From an uncultured Clostridium sp. (GTDB lineage Bacteria; Bacillota; Clostridia; TANB77; CAG-508): a stretch of DNA of 64,000 nt. The DNA is taken from assembly GCA_900556135.1 (NCBI GenBank), contig USNR01000001.1, positions 1-64,000 of the forward strand. The letters are read 5' to 3'. The notes under the pieces were generated by a model that saw nothing but the letters and a program-made list of their open reading frames with translations, did not search any database and had not been told where the DNA came from. A program made the position numbers and the translations under genes. Below are positions 35,940-44,588 of this stretch, one piece after another (within the stretch, counting starts at the first letter, position 1; every line of letters starts with the position of its first letter).

Positions 35940-36080
35940 TTATATAGTTGGTTGTTCTTCTTTTTCTGCTAATAGTTTATTATATTCATCTTGATATTCC
36001 CCTAAAGTGCTAGATAACACTTTATATTCTTCCATCAGGGCTTGTAATCTGTATTTATTATTGTTTCCTTCGTTTACCAT
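35940..36080 (-). CDS. Predicted 46-residue peptide
   Basis: A frame from ATG at 36080 (GGAAGG about 12 nt upstream) encodes a charged, heptad-like helix: LQALMEEYKVLSSTLGEYQD then EYNKLLAEKEEQ. It is probably co-transcribed with 35515. Coding status rests on the ribosome-binding site, position and helical composition only. Confidence 0.45.
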   Translation of the reverse strand: MVNEGNNNKYRLQALMEEYKVLSSTLGEYQDEYNKLLAEKEEQPTI

Positions 36081-36164
36081 AAAATTTTCATTCCTTCCTT
36101 TTGTAAATTAATCTCTTCACATAAATCTACTCATATTGTAACATAACAAAAATTATTGTCAAGA

Positions 36165-36338
36165 GTTTTATTTTATATAATAAGAAAGCTATATAACTTT
36201 CCTATTATATAAAATACCTTGCATAGAGAATTTATTTCATAAATTTTTGCACATGAACAAACTTACTGAAATTTCTAATTTTATAGAAAAACATAAGAAA
36301 TAAAAAAAGACTGAAAATTGAAAATTTTCAGATTTGTT
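36165..36338. repeat. Inverted repeat flanking the spore block, distal copy
   Basis: Its reverse complement (CAAATCTGA, TTTTCAATTTTCAGT, TTTTCTATAAAATTA, TATTTTATATAATA) matches 40095-40233 in the same order with small deletions. It contains the palindrome TTTTATATAATA...TATTATATAAAA and may be a MITE. A second hairpin, CTGGACTTTA/TAAAGTCCAG (36348-36402), follows spoIIQ. No gene is in 36081-36408. Confidence 0.6.
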
Positions 36339-36408
36339 TCAAAGGTACTGGACTTTACACTTGTGAATTTTGATTTTCCGTTTTCCTTGGCATAAAGTCC
36401 AGAAAATA

Positions 36409-37236
36409 TTATTTTATATATAAATTTGGATCAACGTTTACTCCATCTTTTAAAATTTCAAAATGTAAATGTGTTTCATCAGCTATTTCAAACATTGCAG
36501 TATTTCCAACTGTTGCTATTGTTTGACCTTGTTCTACTTTTTCTCCAACCTCTATAAATTCTGTAGATAATAAATTTGCATACATACTTGTAAACCCATT
36601 GCTATGTTCTATTACAACTGTTAAACCATAACGTGGATCATTTTTTATAGATTTTACGGTTCCACCCGCTGCTGCTTTTACTATACTTGTTTTTTCTGCC
36701 TTGTAATCTATACCTAAATGTGTAGTCCATTCATCTAAAGTTGTTGAATATACTAAATTATCTGATGAGTAATTTTTTATTACATCTCCCTCAACAGGAT
36801 TTATAAAGCTCACATTCTCGCTTGTTTCACTTTTTACATTTTCCTCATTTGAATTTGATGTTGTTTCTTCCTTTTGGGTATTTCTTTCTTCAACAACATT
36901 TTTCTCTATAGCACTTGTATTTACAGCCCTTTTTTCTACATTTTCTGTGTTGGCATCCACAGTGTTTGTTTGACTTTCCGCTTCTGCTTCATTTACAGAT
37001 TTTCCTATTTCTAAACTTACTGCTGATGTTTCTGAATTTGTTAACACAGCTGTATTTTGATATTCTGCCCTTCTTTCTACATTAGTTATTTTGCTTTGAT
37101 TTGCTAACCTATTTCCATATAAAACATATGCAACTATAAAACTTACAACTGCCAAAATAATCACTGCAACCATCACTAAAATACTTGTTTTTGCTTCACC
37201 ATTGTTTCTTTGGTTTCTTCTTGAATTTCTATTCAT
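36409..37236 (-). CDS. spoIIQ: SpoIIQ-like LytM (M23) peptidase-fold protein
   Basis: 275 residues: one N-terminal membrane helix (ILVMVAVIILAVVSFIVAYV), a low-complexity linker, and a LytM domain with THLGIDYKAEKTSIVKAAAG, SNGFTSMYANL and THLHFEIL. The metal-ligand H-x-x-x-D and H-x-H are intact, as in clostridial SpoIIQ, but the middle Y-x-H-L motif reads YANL, so hydrolase activity is doubtful. It is placed directly after spoIID. SpoIIQ and SpoIIIAH form the channel between forespore and mother cell and support engulfment. GGAGG precedes the ATG. Confidence 0.8.
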   Translation of the reverse strand: MNRNSRRNQRNNGEAKTSILVMVAVIILAVVSFIVAYVLYGNRLANQSKITNVERRAEYQNTAVLTNSETSAVSLEIGKSVNEAEAESQTNTVDANTENVEKRAVNTSAIEKNVVEERNTQKEETTSNSNEENVKSETSENVSFINPVEGDVIKNYSSDNLVYSTTLDEWTTHLGIDYKAEKTSIVKAAAGGTVKSIKNDPRYGLTVVIEHSNGFTSMYANLLSTEFIEVGEKVEQGQTIATVGNTAMFEIADETHLHFEILKDGVNVDPNLYIK

Positions 37237-37311
37237 ACTAAAATTTTCCTCCTTAAAACACTTACAAACTTTTTATATCATAAGTATTTCCTAATTTAGA
37301 AAATTTATACA

Positions 37312-38329
37312 TTAAAGATTACCAATCTCAACTCCTGTATAAAAATGTTTTATAATTTCTTCACATGTCATCCCCTGTTTTGCTAAGCTATCAGCTCCAG
37401 TTTGACTCATTCCGTACACCATGGCCATATCCCTTTACTACAAATTTAATTTCATTCTCCGATATTTCCACATTAAAATTTGCAGATTTTAGACCTAACA
37501 AAGTTCTTACTTCTACACCGGACAAATTCAAATTTCCAATTTTTATAGTTTTTATTCTGTTTCCAGCTGTATATTCTACAACTTTAATACACTCTGGATC
37601 TGAATAATCTATACTAAAATCTGAATGTTTATCTTTTATTTTATTTTCAAAATCACTCTTAGTAAATGTTGCTTCTGATAGATATTGTGAATATGCATCT
37701 TCTCCAGAAGTTTCCACACTTTGTAAATAAGGCATATTAGTACCACCCCAAACATTTGATACTTCTTCTGTTTTTCCTCCACTATTAGAATGGAAAAAAG
37801 CCTCTATTACCTCTCCATTATATGTAATTATCTTTCCTTGTGTTTCATAAACAGAGCTTCTTATTTTCTCCCAGTTCTCTTCTTTTTTACTTTCTTCCCA
37901 TTTAGCTAGCCTATTTTCTTTAGATATCCATGCCTGGCAACAAGCTGAATTATCACATATATCTGCATTATCATGTTTTTTCGAGTTCTTTATCGTATAT
38001 ACTGTATATGTTCTTGCAACAATCGCTTGTGCTTTCAGTGCTTCTTTTTTAAAACTCGCAGGCATCTCAGCTGAAACAACTCCTATCAAATATTCATCAA
38101 TTGGAATTTCTTCTACATCACCCGTAGAGTTGTGTAATAGTTTAATAATTTCAAAACTTGAATATTTGTAATCATTTGCATTACTTTTCTCTTCATTTTC
38201 ATTTTCATTTACATTTTCCACTACATCTCCACTTATAGCCTCTTCCGTTCCAAATTTTTTTGTTAATAATAATGGGAGTAAAAATGTTGCCAAAACAATT
38301 ACTCCTATATAAACAATTATCCTCTTCAA
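37312..38329 (-). CDS. spoIID: Stage II sporulation protein D (SpoIID), frameshifted near the 3' end
   Basis: One N-terminal membrane helix, then the SpoIID domain: EYLIGVVSAEMPASFKKEAL (catalytic glutamate region), KAQAIVARTYTVY, and FFHSNSGGKTE with VWGG. The continuous frame ends GYGHGVRNESNWS at 37391. One base removed at about 37414 restores GVGMSQTGADSLAKQ, then MTCEEIIKHFYTGVEI, the expected tail, ending at 37312. The gene therefore has a +1 frameshift over its last ~35 codons (Arg codon CGG is rare here). This could be a real lesion, a programmed shift or a sequencing error. SpoIID is a lytic transglycosylase of engulfment. The start is TTG at 38329 after AAAGG. Confidence 0.85.
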
Positions 38330-38344
38330 TATTATCTGCCTTTC

Positions 38345-39073
38345 TTATGCTAACTTTTGTCGCATTTGACTCAACACCTTTTTTTCTATTCGTGAAATTT
38401 GAACTTGACTAATTCCTAATTTTTTCGATATTTCTGTTTGAGTAATTCCTTTATAATATCTTAGCATTATGATGCTTTTTTCTCTTTCATCTAATTCACT
38501 AATTAATTTTTGAATAGATAACTTATTGGTAATCTCATTTTCTTCATTTTTACTTGATGCAATAGTATCTGCAATACATATACTGCCATCTTTTCCTTCA
38601 TACACTGTTTCATTTATTGATGATACTAAATTATTAGAAGTAGCATCAATCGCTACTGCTACTTCTTCTTTTGATATTTTTAATATTTGGGCAATTTCTT
38701 CTACTTTTATATCTCTTCCTTCTTTTTCTAAATATTCTTTTTTTAAGCCGTTAATTTTCGTAGCCAGTTCTTTTATACTTCTACTTACCTTAATTTTTCC
38801 ATCATCTCTAATAAATTTTTTTATTTCTCCTAATATATATGGCACTGAATAAGTAGATAATTGAACTTCATAATTAACATCAAAATTATTAATTGCTTTT
38901 ACCAGGCCAAGAGCTCCAATTTGATTTAAATCTTCTTGTTCATATCCTCTTCCTTGAAATCTTTTTGCAATAGTATAAACTAGCCCCATATTTTCTTTAA
39001 CGAGGCTAGCCATCTTTTCTTTATCACCTTTCTGAGCCTGAACTATGTTTTCATAACAATTGGCTTTCAACAT
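38345..39073 (-). CDS. sigF: Sporulation sigma factor F
   Basis: 242 residues. Sigma-70 region 2 (GLVYTIAKRFQGRGYEQEDL, GALGLVKAINNFD, YAIPYILGEI-like VPYILGEIKKFIRDDG), region 3 (IKELATKINGLKKEYLEKEG) and region 4 (MLRYYKGITQTEISKKLGIS, then QVQISRIEKK) are present. SigF directs forespore transcription and is held by SpoIIAB. It is the third gene of the spoIIA operon, 15 nt after spoIIAB. GGAGGG is 6 nt before the ATG. Confidence 0.95.
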   Translation of the reverse strand: MLKANCYENIVQAQKGDKEKMASLVKENMGLVYTIAKRFQGRGYEQEDLNQIGALGLVKAINNFDVNYEVQLSTYSVPYILGEIKKFIRDDGKIKVSRSIKELATKINGLKKEYLEKEGRDIKVEEIAQILKISKEEVAVAIDATSNNLVSSINETVYEGKDGSICIADTIASSKNEENEITNKLSIQKLISELDEREKSIIMLRYYKGITQTEISKKLGISQVQISRIEKKVLSQMRQKLA

Positions 39074-39088
39074 ATATTCCCTCCATAT

Positions 39089-39619
39089 TTAAGATATGGC
39101 ATGCAATATTGTATCTATTTCCTTATTTTCTTCTCTATTTATATCTTCTTCTTCTTTGCTTTTCTCTTCAAGTTCTCCATTCTTGCTTTCCTTATCTATG
39201 TATTTTTTCATAGTAACCTTTGTTCCCAGTCCTACTACAGATTGAATTTTCACTTCATCCATAAAGCTTTCCATTATTGTAAATCCCATTCCAGACCTTT
39301 CTAAGTTAGCCTTTGATGTATATAATGGTCTTCTTGCCAACTCTATGTCTTCAATTCCTTTTCCTGTATCAGATATTTCTATTTCTATGTAATTATCTTT
39401 TAACTTACAATCTATCTTTATTATTCCATCAGATTTTTCGTATCCATGTATAATACAATTTGTAACCGCTTCTGATACTGCCGTTTTAATATCTGCAAGT
39501 TCTTCTATTGTTGGGTCTAATTGTGAAGCAAATGCAGCAACAGCAATTCTGGAAAAAGCTTCATTACATGACTTGCTTACAAACTCCAATTTCATTTCGT
39601 TATCATATATTCCTAGCAT
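39089..39619 (-). CDS. spoIIAB: Anti-sigma F factor and serine kinase SpoIIAB
   Basis: 176 residues. GHKL ATPase boxes: N box [12 protein letters not shown]1 [11 protein letters not shown]2 [17 protein letters not shown] (typical of SpoIIAB) and [13 protein letters not shown]. It holds SigF and phosphorylates SpoIIAA. A charged C-terminal extension of about 30 residues ([15 protein letters not shown]) is longer than in Bacillus. AGGAGG precedes the ATG; spoIIAA lies 11 nt upstream. Confidence 0.95.
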   Translation of the reverse strand: MLGIYDNEMKLEFVSKSCNEAFSRIAVAAFASQLDPTIEELADIKTAVSEAVTNCIIHGYEKSDGIIKIDCKLKDNYIEIEISDTGKGIEDIELARRPLYTSKANLERSGMGFTIMESFMDEVKIQSVVGLGTKVTMKKYIDKESKNGELEEKSKEEEDINREENKEIDTILHAIS

Positions 39620-39630
39620 TTCACATCCTC

Positions 39631-39960
39631 CTAACTAACCTGATTTTCCAGCTTATCTGCAACTGGGATTATTTTTAAAATGCCACTCATTTCAAAAAGC
39701 TTTTTTATCTGCCTATTAATATTAATAATTTCTAAACAGCCTCCTAACATTCGTATAAGCTTATACCTTCCTAAAAGCATGCCTATTCCGGCACTGTCCA
39801 TAAAAGTAACGTTACTAAAATCAAACACAACTTTTCTTGGCAAAAATCTAGTAATTTCATTATCCATTTTCCTCCTCATTTTTTCTGTAGTATGCTCGTC
39901 TATTTCCTCCGTAATTTTAAGTGTAAGTACTTTACTGCTTGGCACATATGTACATTCCAC
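39631..39960 (-). CDS. spoIIAA: Anti-anti-sigma factor SpoIIAA
   Basis: 109 residues, STAS fold. [20 protein letters not shown] contains the phosphorylated serine (D-S-A-G). Unphosphorylated SpoIIAA frees SigF from SpoIIAB in the forespore. The start codon is GTG with AAGGGGG 7 nt upstream. First gene of the spoIIA operon. Confidence 0.95.
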   Translation of the reverse strand: MECTYVPSSKVLTLKITEEIDEHTTEKMRRKMDNEITRFLPRKVVFDFSNVTFMDSAGIGMLLGRYKLIRMLGGCLEIININRQIKKLFEMSGILKIIPVADKLENQVS

Positions 39961-39999
39961 GTTTTATCCCCCTTCCTATGTTTTTATTTAACTATGGAT

Positions 40000-40028
40000 A
40001 GTATACTATTATTTCCAGTATTTTCCAA
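40000..40028 (-). promoter_or_regulatory. Putative promoter of the spoIIA operon
   Basis: TTGGAA (40023-40028), 17-nt spacer, TATACT (40000-40005), 40 nt before the GTG. It fits a sigma-A type better than a clear sigma-H site; in Bacillus this operon is sigma-H driven. Confidence 0.45.
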
Positions 40029-40094
40029 TAGCAAAACTTGGCAAGTTTGCTCGATTTATGGGAAGTTTCCGACATTTTTTGCATTTTTCATAAG

Positions 40095-40233
40095 AGAACA
40101 AATCTGAGATTTTCAATTTTCAGTTTTTTCCTACTATTTATGCTTTTCTATAAAATTAAAAATTTCATTAAATTTTCCGTGCAATGTATTTTATATAATA
40201 TGAAACCCTATATAATTTTCTTATTTATATAAA
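40095..40233. repeat. Inverted repeat flanking the spore block, proximal copy
   Basis: Matches the reverse complement of 36165-36338 in order: CAAATCTGAGATTTTCAATT, TTTTCTATAAAATTA, TATTTTATATAATA. The pair brackets spoIIAA through spoIIQ. Confidence 0.6.
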
Positions 40234-40267
40234 AAAACAATATTAAACATCTTGTCTAATATTGTTT
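40234..40267 (-). terminator. Intrinsic terminator overlapping the end of the GT2 gene
   Basis: AAACAATATTA (40257-40267) pairs with TAATATTGTTTT (40234-40245) on the minus strand, followed by T-rich sequence; the stop codon lies inside the left arm. Confidence 0.7.
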
Positions 40268-40936
40268 CTCATACAAGCTCTTAGCAATCTTAATAGAATC
40301 ACTAATTGCCCTAAAGCTACTTTTTTTATTATTATTTATATATATACTTAATATATTTATTTCTCTTATTTTGATATTTTTTTCTATACAGTACATAAGC
40401 ACATTCGTTTCATACTCATATCTACTACCTCTTACATCTGCAATCTCTGATAAATACTTGTATGGTATTGCTCTTAACCCTGTCTGAGTATCTTTCAATT
40501 TTCGACCTGTATTCTTCGAAAAAAGGATGTTTATAATTTTGTTCCCTACTTTGCTTTTCCATGGTATTTCTTTATCACCAAACTCTCGACTTCCAAGTAT
40601 AACACTATCTTGATTTTCCTCAAACTCCTTATAAACTTTGTTTATATCATCTATACAATGCTGTCCATCCGCATCAACAGTTATAACTCCTATTATTTGT
40701 TCATTACTGTTTCTAATATAATTAAAAGCTGTTTTTAAAGCTTCGCCTTTACCTCTATTAATAGTATGGTTTAATATTATAACATCTTTTATTTCTTTGA
40801 AAATCTGTGAAGTAGTACTACCATCATTTACAACTATAATATTGTAAAACATATTTTTCTTAAGATCTTCCACTATTTTTATCAAATTATTGTCTGGGTT
40901 ATATGCTGGTATAACAATTACTACTTCACTTTTCAT
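40256..40936 (-). CDS. Dolichol-phosphate-mannose-synthase-like glycosyltransferase (GT2)
   Basis: 226 residues. GT-A fold start VVIVIPAYNPDNNLIKIVEDL, nucleotide-binding YNIIVVNDGS and metal-binding VITVDADGQHCIDD (D-x-D) are clear, then LKDTQTGLRAIPYKYL, typical of polyprenyl-phosphate glycosyltransferases. No membrane domain is present. It probably makes a polyprenyl-linked sugar for the large membrane protein whose stop is 7 nt upstream. Confidence 0.85.
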   Translation of the reverse strand: MKSEVVIVIPAYNPDNNLIKIVEDLKKNMFYNIIVVNDGSTTSQIFKEIKDVIILNHTINRGKGEALKTAFNYIRNSNEQIIGVITVDADGQHCIDDINKVYKEFEENQDSVILGSREFGDKEIPWKSKVGNKIINILFSKNTGRKLKDTQTGLRAIPYKYLSEIADVRGSRYEYETNVLMYCIEKNIKIREINILSIYINNNKKSSFRAISDSIKIAKSLYEKQY

Positions 40937-40943
40937 CTTATTT

Positions 40944-42752
40944 TTATTCCGCCTTTAAAATTATCTTTCCTTCATTTTCCTCTACTTTATATAAGGTATC
41001 ATTTTTCACATTTTCATCCATAAAATCAGATTTTATCACATTACAATCTTCACTTTTAATCCTATAGATAAATACATAATCATATTTTCTTACATTGTTT
41101 TCAAATTGTTCTATATTTGAAAAAACGCCACTTATCATTTGACTTATTTTTATTGGCATTAATTCATACGCATTCAAAGCCTTTAAATATTCCATATCTG
41201 TATTTGTACCAGCAATATACAAAATCGTATCATCTACATTTAATTTAGTGCTATATCTTTTTATTTTAGTATATACACTTCTATTTATGTTAGATACTGC
41301 TAAATAATTTTTTCTGTTTATATATTTCTTTTCTATGTTCTCTTGTGGCATTAAAAATATTAATATCGTAAATACTACTATTACTTTTTTTATACTCACT
41401 TCTTCTTTTAAATCAGCCAAAATTAGTAACTGAAAAACAACGTTTGCTAGTAATATGGTAGAACTGTATCTATCAAAACAGCTCAAAATATCAGCTTCTA
41501 GTGGTTCAAATAATCTTGCATATGTAAAATACATTGATATCATATATATTATGATTGAAATAATCATTGTAATTAGATAGAAATTTCCTTTTTTATTGTT
41601 TTCCTTCAATCTTTTACTTACAAAGAATCCAGTACATATTATTGTAAGTGTTGTTACAAATACAGTTAAATTTTTATCAGTTATGCTCTGGTTTAAAAAT
41701 ATAGCAGTAACAAAACTTTTGGCAACATTGTTGTGATTATCATTACTTTTTTCATATGTTGTACTCTCATTAATATATTGATTAAAATTCCACCTTTTTA
41801 CTGTTCCATTTACTTTTATATACCATATTCCAGTTAATGTGGCAACCGCAACAAATACAATCCCTAATGCTATTAGTTCCTTACCAATCTTTTTATCTTC
41901 TTTTTGTTTGTCAATAATAATTTTCAATAAAATTATTATCATGGCCAGTACTGCCAATGCAATTCCAGAAGTTTTTGTTAGAGACATCATTGTAAGCATT
42001 GTAAAGATATTAATGTATTTAAAAATAATCTCTTCTTCTTGAAAAGCATAAAATATACATGTTCCAAACATTATTCCTAAAGTTCCATCAACTAAAATTT
42101 CCAAATAAAAATTTTTATAAAAAATCATTGGTACGAATAGTATCATTGGAATAATTAATATTGCATTTTTTAAACTTTTATCCCACTTAATATTCTTGGT
42201 AACTGGTATTATGATAGATAAGTATAAAATACATTTTGCTGTAATTATTACATCCTCACTATATATGTTCTTCACAGCTAGAAATAAAAATTGAAAAATA
42301 GCTGTAAATGGCGGATATTCATTAAATGTAACAACTGATTCAGGATTTGTTCCATAAGTGTTATATAAAAACATATTCTTTATTATTCTTGCCCAATGAT
42401 TAAATTCATCATAATCCCCAAAAATTCTTCCCTTGTTAATAACAATAAACATTATTGAAAGTATAATATAAATAACAACTCCAGGTGTTATTATATTCTT
42501 TATTTTTTCTTTTATAGTATTAATTTCTTTTTCCCTACATAGATGAAATAAGAGAACTCCAACTTGCATTACTGCAATTATTTCAGCAGCAGTTACTCCA
42601 AGTTTCAAATTATCAAACATCCCAAATAAATATACAATTATAGCAATTACAACCACACTAATTGGTATAGCCTGCTCTATTCTTTTTTTTAATATTGAAG
42701 ATATAGTTATTGAATAAATTAAAATCAAACTAATTGGTACAATATACGTCAT
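40944..42752 (-). CDS. Multi-pass GT-C-like membrane glycosyltransferase
   Basis: 602 residues and about twelve hydrophobic helices. The first extracellular loop has RIFGDYDEFNHWARIIKNMF, the acidic D-x-D/E-type motif of GT-C enzymes that use polyprenyl-phosphate sugars; TFNEYPPFTAIFQF follows. The C-terminal ~130 residues are soluble and outside. With the GT2 gene it forms a two-gene unit for decorating a surface polymer or protein. No closer family is recognised. Confidence 0.65.
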   Translation of the reverse strand: MTYIVPISLILIYSITISSILKKRIEQAIPISVVVIAIIVYLFGMFDNLKLGVTAAEIIAVMQVGVLLFHLCREKEINTIKEKIKNIITPGVVIYIILSIMFIVINKGRIFGDYDEFNHWARIIKNMFLYNTYGTNPESVVTFNEYPPFTAIFQFLFLAVKNIYSEDVIITAKCILYLSIIIPVTKNIKWDKSLKNAILIIPMILFVPMIFYKNFYLEILVDGTLGIMFGTCIFYAFQEEEIIFKYINIFTMLTMMSLTKTSGIALAVLAMIIILLKIIIDKQKEDKKIGKELIALGIVFVAVATLTGIWYIKVNGTVKRWNFNQYINESTTYEKSNDNHNNVAKSFVTAIFLNQSITDKNLTVFVTTLTIICTGFFVSKRLKENNKKGNFYLITMIISIIIYMISMYFTYARLFEPLEADILSCFDRYSSTILLANVVFQLLILADLKEEVSIKKVIVVFTILIFLMPQENIEKKYINRKNYLAVSNINRSVYTKIKRYSTKLNVDDTILYIAGTNTDMEYLKALNAYELMPIKISQMISGVFSNIEQFENNVRKYDYVFIYRIKSEDCNVIKSDFMDENVKNDTLYKVEENEGKIILKAE

Positions 42753-42836
42753 TTGTTTCCCTCTTTTTCTTTTTTTATATTCTATATCATCTTATACCAT
42801 TCTGCAACATTTTTCTATATTTTTATTGTTTTAAAT

Positions 42837-42935
42837 TGTAAAGCGTTGCAATGGGAAAAGTTATTATATTATGCTCAAGGATGCTATTTAGCAAAAAATG
42901 CTGAGAGCTTAATCAAAGAAGATTTTTTAACATGA
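42837..42935 (+). pseudogene. Panacea/DUF4065 fragment
   Basis: A plus-strand stretch encodes LQWEKLLYYAQGCYLAKNAE followed by SLIKEDFLT and a stop. It matches the N-terminal core of Panacea (DUF4065, SocA-like antitoxin) proteins (L-Q-K-L-L-Y-Y-A-Q-G-x-x-L). The rest of the ~150-residue domain and any start are missing, so it is a remnant. It lies alone between two minus-strand genes. Confidence 0.55.
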
Positions 42936-42969
42936 AAACTAAGCTGATTGTATAAATCTGTAAACATCA

Positions 42970-43003
42970 AAAACCTCGGAAGTGTTGATACTTCTGAGGT
43001 TTG
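42970..43003 (-). terminator. Intrinsic terminator after rpsI
   Basis: AAACCTCAGAAGTATCAACA and CTTCCGAGGTTTTTG (minus strand) pair as a nearly perfect stem of 12-13 bp with a T tail. Confidence 0.85.
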
Positions 43004-43026
43004 ATATATTTTGTGTAAAAAGCAGA

Positions 43027-43437
43027 TTATCTCTTTGAGAATTGTGGAGCTTTTCTTGCTTTCTTTAAACCATATTTCTTTCTTTCCTTCATACGAGGAT
43101 CTCTTGTTAAGAAACCATTTGATTTTAATGTTTGTCTATATTCTTCACGATCAGCTTCATTTAAAGCTCTAGCTATACCATGACGAATAGCTCCTGCTTG
43201 ACCTGAAAAACCTCCACCTTTTACTGTACAGATAACATCATATTTATCTAAAGTATTAGTAGCAGTTAAAGGTTGTCTTACTATAACTTTTAATGTTTCT
43301 TCTCCAAAATATTCATTTAAGTCTTTTCCATTAACTGTTATATTTCCTTTTCCAGCCATAATTCTAACTCTTGCAACTGAACTTTTTCTTCTTCCTGTGC
43401 CATAAAATACTACTTGTTCTTTTTTTGCTCTAGGCAT
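43027..43437 (-). CDS. rpsI: Ribosomal protein S9
   Basis: 136 residues. [37 protein letters not shown] and the terminal [11 protein letters not shown] are all diagnostic. The basic C-terminal tail reaches the P-site tRNA. It follows rplM by 17 nt as in most bacteria. Confidence 0.98.
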   Translation of the reverse strand: MPRAKKEQVVFYGTGRRKSSVARVRIMAGKGNITVNGKDLNEYFGEETLKVIVRQPLTATNTLDKYDVICTVKGGGFSGQAGAIRHGIARALNEADREEYRQTLKSNGFLTRDPRMKERKKYGLKKARKAPQFSKR

Positions 43438-43454
43438 TTCTTATTCCCTCCTAA

Positions 43455-43889
43455 TTAAAAATTCCAAACTTCTGGTTTTTGAGCAATATTTTCATGCTCT
43501 GCTCCAGCATATACTCTTAATTTTTTAGCCATTTGTCTTCCAAGGCTATTGTGTGGAAGCATTCCTGTTACAGCTAAAGTCATCATTTTTTCTGGTTTGT
43601 TTGCTAACATATCTTTAGCTGAAGTTTCCTTCATTCCTCCGATATATCCAGAATGATGTCTATAAATTTTTTGATTTAATTTGTTTCCTGTTAAAACAAC
43701 TTTTCCACAATTGATTATAATAACATGATCACCATTATCCATATTAGGAGTATAAGTAGGTTTGTGTTTTCCTCTTAAAAGTTTTGCAGCTTCAGCAGCA
43801 ACTCTTCCTAATGGTTTGTTTTCGGCATCAATTATATACCATTTTCTTTCAATTTCACTTTTCTTTATGCTATATGTTGTATTATTCAT
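43455..43889 (-). CDS. rplM: Ribosomal protein L13
   Basis: 144 residues. [39 protein letters not shown], and the late [18 protein letters not shown] identify L13. I start at the ATG at 43889, which has GGAGGG 11 nt upstream; a longer frame (to 43934) would read through the leader. Confidence 0.97.
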   Translation of the reverse strand: MNNTTYSIKKSEIERKWYIIDAENKPLGRVAAEAAKLLRGKHKPTYTPNMDNGDHVIIINCGKVVLTGNKLNQKIYRHHSGYIGGMKETSAKDMLANKPEKMMTLAVTGMLPHNSLGRQMAKKLRVYAGAEHENIAQKPEVWNF

Positions 43890-43936
43890 GGTAAAAATTA
43901 CCCTCCATTCAATAATTATTTCTATATGAAACATAC

Positions 43937-43970
43937 AATAAATGACTACCGGGGAGAAGCCTTTATTTAT
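43937..43970 (-). promoter_or_regulatory. rplM leader stem (L13-leader-like)
   Basis: In the rplM 5' leader ATAAATAAAGGCTTCTCCCC then GGTAGTCATTTATT can fold with an ATAAAT/ATTTAT closing stem around an AAGGCTTCTCCCCGG core. Position and shape resemble the Firmicute L13 leader, at which L13 is thought to repress its own synthesis; the match is from memory. Confidence 0.5.
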
Positions 43971-43992
43971 GTAACATTCAATTTGCTATACT

Positions 43993-44021
43993 ATTTTATT
44001 ACAAAAAAAGGAAAATGTCAA
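43993..44021 (-). promoter_or_regulatory. Sigma-A promoter of rplM-rpsI
   Basis: TTGACA (44016-44021), 17-nt spacer, TAAAAT (43993-43998). Consensus -35. Confidence 0.8.
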
Positions 44022-44086
44022 CACTAACGCAACAATTTTATTAATAACGTGTGTCAATTTTTATATTCCTATTTTATTTCATAAGA

Positions 44087-44122
44087 AAATCCCAGACAAA
44101 ATATTATTCTTGTCTGGGATAA
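44087..44122 (-). terminator. Intrinsic terminator after the 44128 gene
   Basis: ATCCCAGACAA pairs with TTGTCTGGGAT around an AT-rich loop, then TTTTC. Confidence 0.8.
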
Positions 44123-44127
44123 TAGAT

Positions 44128-44472
44128 TTAATCGTCTCTTAAAATTATAAGATACTTTGCTACTCTGCATGATACATTGTGGTCCTCTAATATTTTACGA
44201 TTTTTCTCAGTTAAGCTCATCGTCAAATACGTCCTCTTGTCCGCAGCATAATGCAAGACTTTCAAGATGTGATATTTCTCACGCAACTCACGCGACTGGA
44301 ACCGTTTTGTTTTCACAATGTACAGATACGGAAGTGCCTCATAGCCAAGAACTTCTGTAATGTACTCAAATTGTCTGCGGTTCAATTTCCACTTTACATT
44401 CCGCTGTCCGTTGTTTTTTCTTTTCTCTAGCTGGTACTTAAGAGCCCTTAGATCATGTTGCTTATTTTTCAT
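44128..44472 (-). CDS. Conserved-looking small basic protein, function unknown
   Basis: 114 residues, basic, no membrane segment. It reads YQLEKRKNNGQRNVKWKLNR, then QFEYITEVLGYEALPYLYIV, and LTEKNRKILEDHNVSCRVAK. AGGAGG precedes the ATG and a strong terminator follows, so it looks like a real single-gene unit. Its DNA is richer in G+C than its neighbours, hinting at transfer or strong selection. I recognise no family. Confidence 0.6.
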   Translation of the reverse strand: MKNKQHDLRALKYQLEKRKNNGQRNVKWKLNRRQFEYITEVLGYEALPYLYIVKTKRFQSRELREKYHILKVLHYAADKRTYLTMSLTEKNRKILEDHNVSCRVAKYLIILRDD

Positions 44473-44588
44473 AAGCTCGCCTCCTATTAAATCTATTGAC
44501 TTAAAACGCTATGTTATAATTTTACACTATTTCTAGCAAATTAGCAAGTTTTTTGTCGAAAAACGTCGTAGTTATAGCATTTTCATAA

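Noticed and set aside
37380..37430. spoIID as a deliberately short protein
   Set aside because: The alternative frame restores a family-typical tail of about 35 codons, so truncation by frameshift is likelier.
40000..40028. Sigma-H promoter for spoIIA
   Set aside because: No AGGA-type -35 with a GAAT -10 at proper spacing; the visible pair is sigma-A-like.
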